NCBI GenBank assembly: GCA_002360295.1
Contig: DEQI01000207.1
Span: forward strand, 506 to 12,775
DNA length: 12,270 nucleotides
Direction: 5' to 3'
Source: Planococcaceae bacterium UBA3370
Lineage (GTDB): Bacteria; Bacillota; Bacilli; Bacillales_A; Planococcaceae
Positions 6,068 to 12,236 of the stretch are shown here, piece after piece. The stretch's first letter is position 1. Each line of letters opens with the position of its first letter. The position numbers and the translations under genes were made by a program. The notes below the pieces were generated by a model, which saw nothing but the letters and a program-made list of their open reading frames with translations, was not told where the DNA came from and did no database searches.

Positions 6068-7126
6068 ATGAGCAATGATTCTTTAACAAAACAACTTTCC
6101 TTTTTAGATCGTTACCTTACCCTTTGGATCTTTGTTGCAATGGGAATAGGCGTATTATTAAGTATTCAAATACCCAATATTGGCGAAGCTTTAGAATCTA
6201 TGTCTATTGGTACTACATCTATCCCCATTGCGATAGGGTTAATTATCATGATGTATCCACCTTTAGCGAAAGTTAAATATGAGGAAATGTGGCGAGTTTT
6301 TAAAGATTGGAAGGTACTTTTACTATCACTCTTTCAAAACTGGTTACTCGGTCCATTTTTAATGTTCTTTTTAGCAATTATTTTCTTGCATGATTATCCA
6401 GAATACATGGCTGGACTCATAATGATTGGCTTAGCTCGATGTATTGCAATGGTAATCGTATGGAATGATCTAGCGCGTGGAGATCGTGAATATGTAGCTG
6501 GTTTAGTTGCCTTTAACTCTATCTTTCAAATCTTGACCTATTCGATTTTTGCTTATTTTTTCTTAAATGTATTACCAGGTTGGTTTGGCTTAAAAAATTT
6601 CAATGTATCCATTTCCATGTGGGAAATTATGAAAAGTGTTCTAATATACTTAGGAATACCCTTTGCTGCTGGATTCCTCACAAGATGGATTGGTATAAAG
6701 TTAAAAGGAAAGCAATGGTTTGAGGAAAAATTATTACCAAAGATTTCACCACTAACTCTAATCGCGCTTTTATTTACAATTGTGATGATGTTTGCCTTAA
6801 AGGGTGAGAAATTAGTAGAATTACCTCTCGATGTTGTACGAATTGCTATTCCATTATTTATTTACTTTGTCGTGATGTTCATCGTTTCTTTCTTCTCATC
6901 TCATAAAGTAGGAGCATCTTATCCCGTTACGGCAGCTCTTTCTTTTACGGCCGCAAGTAACAACTTTGAATTAGCCATTGCTGTTGCTGTGGGCGTTTTT
7001 GGACTTCATAGTGGCGTTGCTTTTGCCGCTGTGATTGGTCCACTTGTCGAAGTACCAGTACTTATTGGACTTGTATGGGTGGCTTTACGCTGGCAGAAGA
7101 AATATTTTAAAACTAGTAATAGCTAA
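6068..7126 (+). CDS. acr3: Arsenite efflux transporter, ACR3 family
   Basis: A 352-residue polytopic membrane protein with about ten hydrophobic helices, the usual ACR3 length (bile acid:sodium symporter superfamily). It exports As(III), and possibly Sb(III), using the membrane potential or proton gradient. Family hallmarks are [13 protein letters not shown] with the essential Cys125, and [21 protein letters not shown] with Glu301, both required for transport in studied ACR3 proteins. [17 protein letters not shown] (325-341) is the conserved final helix. Start: ATG at 6068 with AAGGAGA at 6054-6060. In B. subtilis the homologous gene is called arsB, although it is unrelated to E. coli ArsB. 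No arsC reductase follows, so arsenate would need a reductase encoded elsewhere. A hairpin terminator stands at 7270-7310. Confidence 0.96.
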   Translation: MSNDSLTKQLSFLDRYLTLWIFVAMGIGVLLSIQIPNIGEALESMSIGTTSIPIAIGLIIMMYPPLAKVKYEEMWRVFKDWKVLLLSLFQNWLLGPFLMFFLAIIFLHDYPEYMAGLIMIGLARCIAMVIVWNDLARGDREYVAGLVAFNSIFQILTYSIFAYFFLNVLPGWFGLKNFNVSISMWEIMKSVLIYLGIPFAAGFLTRWIGIKLKGKQWFEEKLLPKISPLTLIALLFTIVMMFALKGEKLVELPLDVVRIAIPLFIYFVVMFIVSFFSSHKVGASYPVTAALSFTAASNNFELAIAVAVGVFGLHSGVAFAAVIGPLVEVPVLIGLVWVALRWQKKYFKTSNS

Positions 7127-7269
7127 GGATTCTTTCATAACAGTTTATCATGCAAGTATGTAAACTCATGATTATTTCATTTCTTATCCTACTTTTACAA
7201 TATACACTTTACAGCGTTGGAATAAGAGCGTGAAAACGCATTTGTTGTAAAACATTTTAATAACTTAAG

Positions 7270-7310
7270 GAGCATGCTTTTACTTTATGTAGTAAGAGTA
7301 TGCTCTTTTT
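7270..7310 (+). terminator. Rho-independent terminator after acr3
   Basis: A stem of 14 pairs including two G-U, GAGCATGCTTTTAC (7270-7283) with GTAAGAGTATGCTC (7292-7305), an 8-nt loop and five T (7306-7310). It lies about 145 bp after the acr3 stop. It is related in sequence to the terminator at 9201-9241. Confidence 0.85.
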
Positions 7311-7553
7311 GATACTAAGCATAAAATTGATGGTAAAAGCCAAAAGGTTAGTATTCAGTGATTGAAGGATATTTATATCCACAACGAACCTAACAGCAAC
7401 ATTTTCATTTAGTTACGAGGAAAAAGTGGAAGAAAGAAACCTACTTAGGCACAGTTTCGTCGAATGATATGGTAATATATGGAGTATACGAGGTGCGATT
7501 TTTCCGGTGTGAATAGGTAACGACAATGAAAATTAAAGAGTACAAATAAGAAG
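7311..7553. other. Non-coding stretch between acr3 terminator and membrane-protein gene
   Basis: No gene seen. A 14-bp palindrome, GGATAT-TT-ATATCC, lies at 7367-7380. An ATG at 7526 opens a seven-codon frame ending at 7549, just ahead of the next gene, without a clear ribosome binding site. No convincing -35/-10 pair was found, although the next gene must be transcribed from here if the terminator works. Confidence 0.4.
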
Positions 7554-7847
7554 GTGGGATTGTTCAATTTGGATAAGAGAAAAGTGGGGACCATTTCAGG
7601 TGTTATCTCTGTATTACCTCTGTTACTAAGTATCGTTATTTTCTATGTAGAAAGAGGACCAAATGCAGATGTTTATTTGTTAATTTATATTTATGGCATT
7701 TTATCCATAGTAGGTTTTACATTCGCCATAATGTCTTGGCTAATGTCTAAACGACTGATTCTTTTGATTTCTGGCCTATTAGGGAACGCAATTGTTCTGG
7801 CTGCAACTTTTCTATTACTATTGGCAATGGGTATTAGCGAAGCGTAA
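7554..7847 (+). CDS. Small three-helix membrane protein, unknown function
   Basis: A 97-residue protein, mostly hydrophobic, with likely membrane helices at about 12-32, 40-63 and 68-93 and a short basic N-terminus (DKRK), which predicts a cytoplasmic N-terminus. No known domain was recognised. The start is ambiguous. GTG at 7554 lies inside the purine stretch AAGAAGGTGG, which leaves no spacer to a ribosome binding site, whereas TTG at 7560 is spaced 5 nt from AAGAAGG and would give 95 residues (MFNLDKRK). The gene follows the acr3 terminator and precedes two further small genes in the same direction. The 67-bp gap to the next start is compatible with co-transcription. No role can be assigned. 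Confidence 0.7.
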   Translation: MGLFNLDKRKVGTISGVISVLPLLLSIVIFYVERGPNADVYLLIYIYGILSIVGFTFAIMSWLMSKRLILLISGLLGNAIVLAATFLLLLAMGISEA

Positions 7848-7914
7848 AATATATGCTCATTAGCTATCCAGGTAATTGTCAATACACTTTGTTCGAACGA
7901 GGGAGGGGGATTTA

Positions 7915-8253
7915 ATGAAAATGAGAAGAGGTAGTTTAAAGTGGGTTTCGTTTATTAGTATAGGAATAGTACTTCTAGTGATAGTGGGATACCTCATTTG
8001 GGATTCTAATGAAAAAACTAAGGAAATTCAACAAATTGAATCAAAATTAGGTTTCGAGATTAAAGTAGTAGATAGACAATCGCACGGAACATTTCAGGCA
8101 CCAACGAGGACATATACAGTGAAACCTATAAACGCTAGTAAAGAAAACGAAACAGAATATATATTATACTTGAATGAAAAAGACGAGATTGAACAATGGG
8201 CAATGATTAAAAATGGAAAGATAGTCCGCCCTGATAACGAAGAAGATGAATAA
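7915..8253 (+). CDS. Single-span membrane-anchored small protein, unknown function
   Basis: A 112-residue protein. A basic N-terminus (MKMRRG) is followed by a signal-anchor helix at about 10-29 (WVSFISIGIVLLVIVGYLIW), with no lipobox. An approximately 80-residue polar domain follows, probably outside the cell, ending in an acidic tail (DNEEDE). The outer domain alternates strand-like segments (FEIKVVDR, TRTYTVKPI, TEYILYLN) and looks like a small alpha/beta domain, but no family is recognised. ATG at 7915 was chosen because a strong GGGAGGGGGA precedes it at 7901-7910. The frame is open upstream to a TTG at 7876 that lacks such a site. It is probably co-transcribed with the preceding membrane protein and the downstream acetyltransferase. 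Confidence 0.75.
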   Translation: MKMRRGSLKWVSFISIGIVLLVIVGYLIWDSNEKTKEIQQIESKLGFEIKVVDRQSHGTFQAPTRTYTVKPINASKENETEYILYLNEKDEIEQWAMIKNGKIVRPDNEEDE

Positions 8254-8333
8254 AATAACATGCAGGATGAACAACGAAAATTAACATTATTATTAATACT
8301 TATAATTTGGAGAGCATTGGAGTGAAATTAAAT

Positions 8334-8855
8334 ATGATAGGTAAGGAAAAACTCCATATTCGATTGATGATCTATAATGATATACCTTTAATGGTCAAAT
8401 GGTTAAATGACGAGAAGGTATTAGAATTTTATGAAGAATCACCGTCAAATTTAGATCGAGTAATAAATAAATACGGCCCACGAATTGAAGGAAAACATTA
8501 TGTGATTCCTTGTATTGTTGAATACAATAATCAACCAATAGGCTATATCCAATACTATAAGATTCAAGAAAACGAGTTAAAAAAATACGACTACCCAGTA
8601 AACCAAAATATCTATGGAATAGACCAATTTATTGGAGAACCTAATTTACGGGGGAAAGGGATAGGTTCCTCAATGATTCGAATGATGTTAGATTATCTTC
8701 ATCATCATAAAGGTGTTTCAAAGATAGTATTGGAAGTTAAGAACAATAATAATAGAGCCATTTCAAGTTATAAAAAATGCGGTTTTCAGCAAATCAAAGA
8801 ATTAAACAATGATTTAATTTTAATGGAATGGATAAAGGAGTCCGACATACGATGA
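8334..8855 (+). CDS. GNAT acetyltransferase, AAC(6')-like
   Basis: A 173-residue GNAT-fold N-acetyltransferase using acetyl-CoA. The pyrophosphate-binding loop is RGKGIG (106-111). It is preceded by YGIDQFIGEPNL (94-105), a phrase typical of the AAC(6')-Ib/RimJ-like branch (GIDQ...GKGxG), and followed by the C-terminal NNNRAISSYKKCGF (138-151), the usual alpha-4/beta-6 region. The N-terminal IRLMIYNDIPLMVKWLND matches the same branch. Aminoglycoside modification is therefore possible, but chromosomal members of this branch often have other or unknown substrates. Start options are ATG 8334 (GGAGTG at 8319-8324), GTG 8322 (GGAGAG at 8309-8314, 7-nt spacing) and TTG 8307; I favour 8334 or 8322. 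The stop TGA overlaps an ATG at 8852 (ATGA). Confidence 0.85.
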   Translation: MIGKEKLHIRLMIYNDIPLMVKWLNDEKVLEFYEESPSNLDRVINKYGPRIEGKHYVIPCIVEYNNQPIGYIQYYKIQENELKKYDYPVNQNIYGIDQFIGEPNLRGKGIGSSMIRMMLDYLHHHKGVSKIVLEVKNNNNRAISSYKKCGFQQIKELNNDLILMEWIKESDIR

Positions 8856-8861
8856 CAGCAC

Positions 8862-8969
8862 ATGAAATGGGTCATCAAAAGTATGGCGACCAATCACGTG
8901 GATTATCAAACGGAGCAATACGAAGAATTAGAGCCTGTTTTCTACTTTAACAGTAAAGTAAAGCTATGA
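8862..8969 (+). CDS. Doubtful 35-residue ORF after the acetyltransferase gene
   Basis: Two overlapping short frames lie here. The first, at 8862-8969, encodes 35 residues ending YEELEPVFYFNSKVKL, which reads like the end of a real protein but has no well-placed ribosome binding site. The second starts at 8852 (ATGA overlap with the acetyltransferase stop, AAAGGAG at 8834-8840) and gives 32 residues ending at 8950. Its composition, with several Arg and Gly, is less protein-like. One reading is a decayed gene whose start lies in the second frame and whose end lies in the first, with a frameshift near 8898. I cannot say which, if either, is translated. Confidence 0.25.
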   Translation: MKWVIKSMATNHVDYQTEQYEELEPVFYFNSKVKL

Positions 8970-8986
8970 AATAAGAGGAGTAGTAA

Positions 8987-9166
8987 ATGTCGAAAAAGAT
9001 TGTTGAAAATGCGAAGAATATTTTAAAAGGCATCCAATTTGACTTTGAAATAGCTTTTAATTGGGATCAAAATTACTATGAAAAATATTATAAGTATTTT
9101 CCACATCCAGATATAGAAGTCCGAAAATGGTCACTACTTATTTTCGTTGGGCAAAAAAATAAGTGA
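8987..9166 (+). CDS. Small 59-residue protein, unknown function
   Basis: ATG at 8987 is preceded by AGAGGAG (8974-8980) at good spacing, and the frame runs to TGA at 9164-9166. The product is soluble, Tyr- and Lys-rich and probably helical: MSKKIVENAKNILKG near the start, an aromatic cluster NYYEKYYKYF at 29-38 and PDIEVRKWSLLIF at 41-53. The latter phrase is reminiscent of the start of a HEAT-like repeat, but this is only an impression. A terminator follows 34 bp downstream, which supports a real transcribed gene. A run of seven A precedes the last codons. Removing one A would extend the frame into the terminator hairpin, so the protein may be a shortened form of a longer one. No function is assigned. 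Confidence 0.55.
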   Translation: MSKKIVENAKNILKGIQFDFEIAFNWDQNYYEKYYKYFPHPDIEVRKWSLLIFVGQKNK

Positions 9167-9200
9167 GTCACTAGTTATTAACAGAACTGAAAACAATAAA

Positions 9201-9241
9201 GAGCTTGCTTTTACTATTTAGAGTAAAAACATGCTCTTTTT
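9201..9241 (+). terminator. Rho-independent terminator of the acetyltransferase gene group
   Basis: Stem GAGCTTGCTTTTACT (9201-9215) with AGTAAAAACATGCTC (9222-9236), with two mismatches, a 6-nt loop and five T (9237-9241). It shares most of its stem and tail with the terminator at 7270-7310. Confidence 0.8.
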
Positions 9242-9516
9242 CATTTTATAAATATTATTCTTGAATACAAACCCGCTCATACTCAAGATAGGCAGATGGT
9301 CGTTTAAAGCTTGATTTTAAACTGTTCAATTAACAGAAGCAAATATCAGTTGGAAAACAGTTAGTGTAAATGTACAGAAATCAATATTCAAAAGTAGGAA
9401 CAACTTTTGAATCTATATCTTGACAAAGGTAAAAGAGTTGAACAGGATAATTTCTCTTTTCAACTTTTTTGTGTGCCTAGCATGTCCCTCTTTGTTCTAC
9501 TTTTTATAAAATTGAG
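9242..9516. other. Convergent intergenic stretch with two hairpins
   Basis: No gene seen. A perfect 10-bp inverted repeat ATTCAAAAGT (9386-9395) with ACTTTTGAAT (9403-9412), on a 7-nt loop, has no T-run on either side and is not a standard terminator. A second hairpin at 9431-9470 is a probable terminator. Confidence 0.5.
9431..9470 (-). terminator. Terminator of the araC-family gene, possibly bidirectional
   Basis: AGTTGAA (9436-9442) pairs with TTCAACT (9459-9465), and A-rich and T-rich flanks extend the stem to about 12 pairs (one G-U) around a 16-nt loop. On the minus strand, T-rich sequence (CTCTTTTACC) follows the stem, and on the plus strand six T do (9465-9470). It lies about 50 bp beyond the AraC-family stop. 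Confidence 0.65.
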
Positions 9517-10416
9517 TCACAACTTATTCCTAAGGCGCTTTATATCTTCTTTAGGGGGATAGCCAAACATACGTGAATATTCTCGACTGAATTGCGAGGG
9601 ACTCTCATAGCCAACTCGAAATGCAGCTTCAGTAGCGTCTGTTGATTCGGTTAATAGTAAGCGACGAGCTTCTTGAAGTCTTAGTTGTTTTTGGAATTGA
9701 ATAGGACTCATTGCAGTAACTTCTTTAAATTGTCTATGGAATGAAGAAACGCTTAAATTAGCTATTTCTGCAAGTTCATCAATTCGAAATGATTGATGAA
9801 AGTTATGCTTTATATATTTAATGGCATCGCTTATTTGATAAGTTATACTTTCCTTTATTGCCATTTGTTTTAGTAAGGCACCTTGCTCGCCTTGTAATAG
9901 CCGATAAATAATTTCCTTCTTAAAGAGTGGCGCTAGTGTAGGAATATCTTCCGGCTCATCTAACAAACGTACCAACCTAATAACCGCGTCTAACAAAGAA
10001 CCCTCTAATTTATTTACAGAAATTCCTCTTTTAGACTTTTCTTTCCCAGGATTATTAATTCGAGAATTATGTAGGACTTCTACTATTTCACTTGGTGTAA
10101 ATTCGAGTTTAATTGCTAAATAGGGAGCGCTTGGAGTAGCTTTGATAACTTGTCCGGAAATAGGCAAGTCAACGGATGCCAGTAAGTATTCATTAGGACC
10201 GTATATAAAGTTCTCCTGTGCTAATGTTAATTGCTTTAAGCCCTGTGCAATGATACAAAGTGAGGGATTGTGAACACTGTAATGGGGTCCCGTTACTTGG
10301 GAGGAACGAATAACAACTAAAGATTGAAAATCAGTTCTATGCAGACCATCACCATTTGTATGCCGATCAATAAGCTCAGTAAACTCATCTTGGTATTGAT
10401 ATATATGATTAGACAT
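9517..10416 (-). CDS. AraC-family regulator with AraC_N domain
   Basis: A 299-residue activator-type regulator. The N-terminal half (about 15-165) matches the AraC_N ligand domain: SLVVIRSSQVTGPHYSVHNPS, followed by CIIAQGLKQLTL. The C-terminal half carries two helix-turn-helix motifs, around 212-232 (IDELAEIANLSVSSFHRQF) and 261-283, with the family signature GYESPSQFSREYSRMFG at 269-285. The start was set at ATG 10416, which has GGAGGT at 10426-10421. In-frame ATGs at 10440 and 10452 fall at or before the inferred transcript start. The gene is divergent from the aldo/keto reductase. AraC_N regulators such as E. coli YqhC control neighbouring alcohol dehydrogenase and aldo/keto reductase genes in response to aldehydes, so control of the divergent AKR gene is a good inference, not shown by the sequence. 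Confidence 0.93.
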   Translation of the reverse strand: MSNHIYQYQDEFTELIDRHTNGDGLHRTDFQSLVVIRSSQVTGPHYSVHNPSLCIIAQGLKQLTLAQENFIYGPNEYLLASVDLPISGQVIKATPSAPYLAIKLEFTPSEIVEVLHNSRINNPGKEKSKRGISVNKLEGSLLDAVIRLVRLLDEPEDIPTLAPLFKKEIIYRLLQGEQGALLKQMAIKESITYQISDAIKYIKHNFHQSFRIDELAEIANLSVSSFHRQFKEVTAMSPIQFQKQLRLQEARRLLLTESTDATEAAFRVGYESPSQFSREYSRMFGYPPKEDIKRLRNKL

Positions 10417-10450
10417 AATAACCTCCATAGTACTTTTCATTTTTATCCTC

Positions 10451-10480
10451 ATTGTAAAGTATCATTTCCAAATACGTAAA
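10451..10480 (-). promoter_or_regulatory. Candidate promoter of the araC-family gene
   Basis: On the minus strand, TTTACG (10480-10475, 4 of 6) and TACAAT (10456-10451, 5 of 6) are 18 bp apart. The predicted transcript start near 10444 leaves about 28 nt of leader before ATG 10416, which supports that start codon. The palindrome GTGATCAC at 10520-10527, between the divergent genes, is a possible operator. Confidence 0.4.
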
Positions 10481-10584
10481 TAGATTTGAGAGGAATAGGC
10501 AATCATTTGCTAGGAATGTGTGATCACTTACTTCAACATTAGGTCCATAATATAAATGCAATTAACTGAATATAAGGAGTCAAT

Positions 10585-10648
10585 ATGATGAAAATCTTGA
10601 TTTTAGGTACAGCTGGTCAGTAAATACGTTGGACATATTCAAAGTTAA
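10585..10648 (+). pseudogene. Gutted NAD(P)-binding oxidoreductase gene (5' stub)
   Basis: A strong ribosome binding site, AAGGAG (10574-10579), leads with ideal 5-nt spacing into ATG ATG and the peptide MMKILILGTAGQ, stopped by TAA at 10621-10623. K-I-L-I-L-G-x-x-G-Q is the first beta strand and glycine turn of Rossmann-fold SDR/NmrA-type NAD(P)-binding proteins, whose next residues should continue the turn and helix. Here the gene ends at once. A possible remnant of its 3' end follows one frame away (KYVGHIQS, stop at 10646-10648), consistent with a large internal deletion. The intact gene would have sat between the regulator and the AKR gene, forming a three-gene redox cluster. A functional 12-residue leader peptide is the alternative. 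Confidence 0.55.
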
Positions 10649-10686
10649 TTATCACTCAAATTTAGTAATAAATATTGGAGGAATTC

Positions 10687-11535
10687 ATGATGAAAACTGT
10701 AACTTTATCTAATGGAATTAAGATGCCTATTTTAGGTTTTGGGGTATATCAAATTAACGATCTTAAAGAATGCGAACGTGTAGTAGGTGAAGCCATAGAA
10801 GTGGGCTATCGTTCTATTGATACAGCTCAAGCTTATGGGAATGAAGAAGCTGTAGGGAATGCAGTTCGTAAAAGTGGCATACCACGTGAAGAATTTTTTA
10901 TTACCACAAAAATTTGGATTTCTAATGCTGGCTATGAGAAAGCTAAAGCATCAATGGACGAATCTTTACGTTTATTACAAACAGACTATATTGACTTAAT
11001 GTTGATTCATCAACCATTTAATGATTACTATGGTAGTTATCGTGCTATGGAAGAGTATTATAAAGCAGGGAAAATCAAAGCAATTGGCGTAAGTAATTTC
11101 TATCCTGATCGTTTCATAGATATCGCTCAGTTTTGTGAAATCACTCCAATGGTTAACCAAGTCGAAACACATGTCTTCAACCAACAAAAACAAGCCCAAA
11201 AAATAATGGAGAAATACGGTACACAAATTGAATCTTGGGGACCATTTGCAGAAGGGAAAAACGATTTCTTTACGAACGAAACCCTCAAAAATATTGGTGA
11301 GCAATATGGTAAATCTGTTGCTCAAGTTGCTCTTCGTTATCTAATTCAACGGAATGTTGTAGTTATACCTAAAACAATAAACAAAGACCGAATGATTCAA
11401 AATTTTGATGTCTTTAATTTTGCATTAACAAATGAAGATATGGATAAAATTGCGAAGCTAGATCAAGAACAAAGTTTATTCTTCTCACATTACGATCCAG
11501 AAACAGTTGAATTTTTAACAGGACTAGGTAGATAA
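10687..11535 (+). CDS. Aldo/keto reductase (AKR5-like, 2,5-diketo-D-gluconate reductase family)
   Basis: A 282-residue NADPH-dependent aldo/keto reductase, a cytoplasmic TIM barrel of typical length. The full catalytic tetrad is visible: Asp45 and Tyr50 in SIDTAQAYGNE, Lys75 in TTKIW and His108 in LIHQP. The cofactor site shows GVSNF (134-138), VVVIPKT (224-230) and the K-x-R phosphate clamp at 233-235 (KDR). Close relatives (YvgN, YtbE, DkgA types) reduce methylglyoxal and other reactive aldehydes. Ribosome binding site GGAGGA lies at 10677-10682; ATG 10687 and ATG 10690 (281 residues) are both acceptable, the second with better spacing. The likely promoter lies in the divergent region before the stub at 10585, so stub and AKR gene may be co-transcribed under the AraC-family regulator. 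No clear terminator follows. Confidence 0.94.
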   Translation: MMKTVTLSNGIKMPILGFGVYQINDLKECERVVGEAIEVGYRSIDTAQAYGNEEAVGNAVRKSGIPREEFFITTKIWISNAGYEKAKASMDESLRLLQTDYIDLMLIHQPFNDYYGSYRAMEEYYKAGKIKAIGVSNFYPDRFIDIAQFCEITPMVNQVETHVFNQQKQAQKIMEKYGTQIESWGPFAEGKNDFFTNETLKNIGEQYGKSVAQVALRYLIQRNVVVIPKTINKDRMIQNFDVFNFALTNEDMDKIAKLDQEQSLFFSHYDPETVEFLTGLGR

Positions 11536-11852
11536 ACAAAAATGACTGTAACTCTCTATGTTTAATTACACCGAGGTTGATAGACGTTAAAGTTTTTAGC
11601 ATGTTATATCACTCGTACGAGAAGTGACTGAATAGATTTATTTTCATCCAGTTGTGCCGCTCACATACTTTAACGTAGAAAGTTATTGGCGATATGCTTG
11701 AAGTAAATTAATATACAAATTTAAACTAACGAGAAAGCTTTGACAAAGTGTTGACTGAAATGGGTTATCTTTTAATCTTTCATTATTACAAAATAACTAG
11801 TAATGGCTACTTATTAATGGGACAAGCTATTAGGAAATACAGCTATTTTATT
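11536..11852. other. Non-coding stretch with a widely spaced inverted repeat
   Basis: No gene seen. ACGTTAAAGT (11584-11593) and ACTTTAACGT (11667-11676) form a perfect 10-bp inverted repeat around 73 bp. Between them lies the palindrome CTCGTACGAG (11612-11621). No flanking target duplication was found, and no T-run follows, so neither a mobile element nor a terminator can be claimed. Confidence 0.45.
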
Positions 11853-11881
11853 TATAACAAAATATGATCATATGTTATAAT
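11853..11881 (+). promoter_or_regulatory. Promoter/operator of the Cys-rich protein gene
   Basis: A perfect -10 TATAAT stands at 11876-11881. The -35 position holds only weak matches (TTATAA at 11852-11857, 3 of 6), which suggests an activator or a weak promoter. The region is symmetric: TATAACA (11853-11859) and TGTTATA (11873-11879) are inverted, and a fully palindromic ATATGATCATAT (11862-11873) lies between. This could be a repressor site overlapping the -10. Confidence 0.5.
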
Positions 11882-11925
11882 AATGTCGCATCATTAGAAA
11901 GAAAAAACAGATGGAGGCATTTTCA

Positions 11926-12165
11926 ATGAGTTGTGGTTGTTCAAAATTAAAAGATGGTAAAGCTATAGTTGACCATGTAAAAAGTAAAGGCAAAGAAAAT
12001 CATCCACAAAAAATAGCTCATAACATTAATTGTGAATGTGGAGAAACCTTTGTTTTAAAAACTGTTATTATGAACTGTCCAAAATGTGAAATGACATATG
12101 CAGTTACACCTTGTAGTTCGGATAGGATTGAAAATATTAAACCAGCGGGTATTCGATACGCTTAA
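11926..12165 (+). CDS. Small Cys-rich zinc-ribbon-like protein, unknown function
   Basis: A 79-residue soluble protein with eight cysteines. It starts MSCGCSKLKDGK, and the C-terminal half holds CECGETFVLK (Cys at 37 and 39), MNCPKCEMTYAV (Cys 51 and 54) and VTPCSS (Cys 63). Two CxC/CxxC knuckles 12 residues apart form a likely zinc ribbon; the N-terminal CGC could be a redox or metal-binding site. I recall short Firmicutes proteins of this pattern without a known function. Start: ATG 11926 was chosen over in-frame ATG 11911 because GGAGG at 11913-11917 lies 8 nt upstream of it and inside the longer version. A probable terminator begins at 12237. The palindromic promoter suggests regulated expression, perhaps by metal or thiol stress, which is inference. 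Confidence 0.8.
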   Translation: MSCGCSKLKDGKAIVDHVKSKGKENHPQKIAHNINCECGETFVLKTVIMNCPKCEMTYAVTPCSSDRIENIKPAGIRYA

Positions 12166-12236
12166 AATATAGCCTTCTTGTAACTTAAGGTGTATCCATT
12201 GTATAGGACATTTTAATAAAGCTTAGGCAACTTGTT

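Noticed and set aside
7691..7882. Minus-strand frame of 63 codons over the three-helix protein gene
   Set aside because: Antisense to a more plausible forward gene with hydrophobic periodicity; no SD.
8301..8306. Perfect TATAAT before the acetyltransferase gene
   Set aside because: The nearest -35-like TTAACA (8281-8286) is only 14 bp away and the transcript would begin within the ribosome binding region, so I did not call a promoter.
9152..9222. Frameshifted extension of the 59-residue ORF (QKISESLVINRTENNKELAFTI)
   Set aside because: Removing one A from the A7 run opens it, but it would end inside the terminator hairpin, so a real longer gene here is unlikely.
9420..9451. Perfect TTGACA followed by GATAAT
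   Set aside because: Spacing is 20 bp, the region overlaps the terminator stem, and no forward gene follows.
10996..11602. Minus-strand frames within and past the AKR gene
   Set aside because: They overlap a full-length catalytic AKR on the opposite strand and lack starts with ribosome binding sites.
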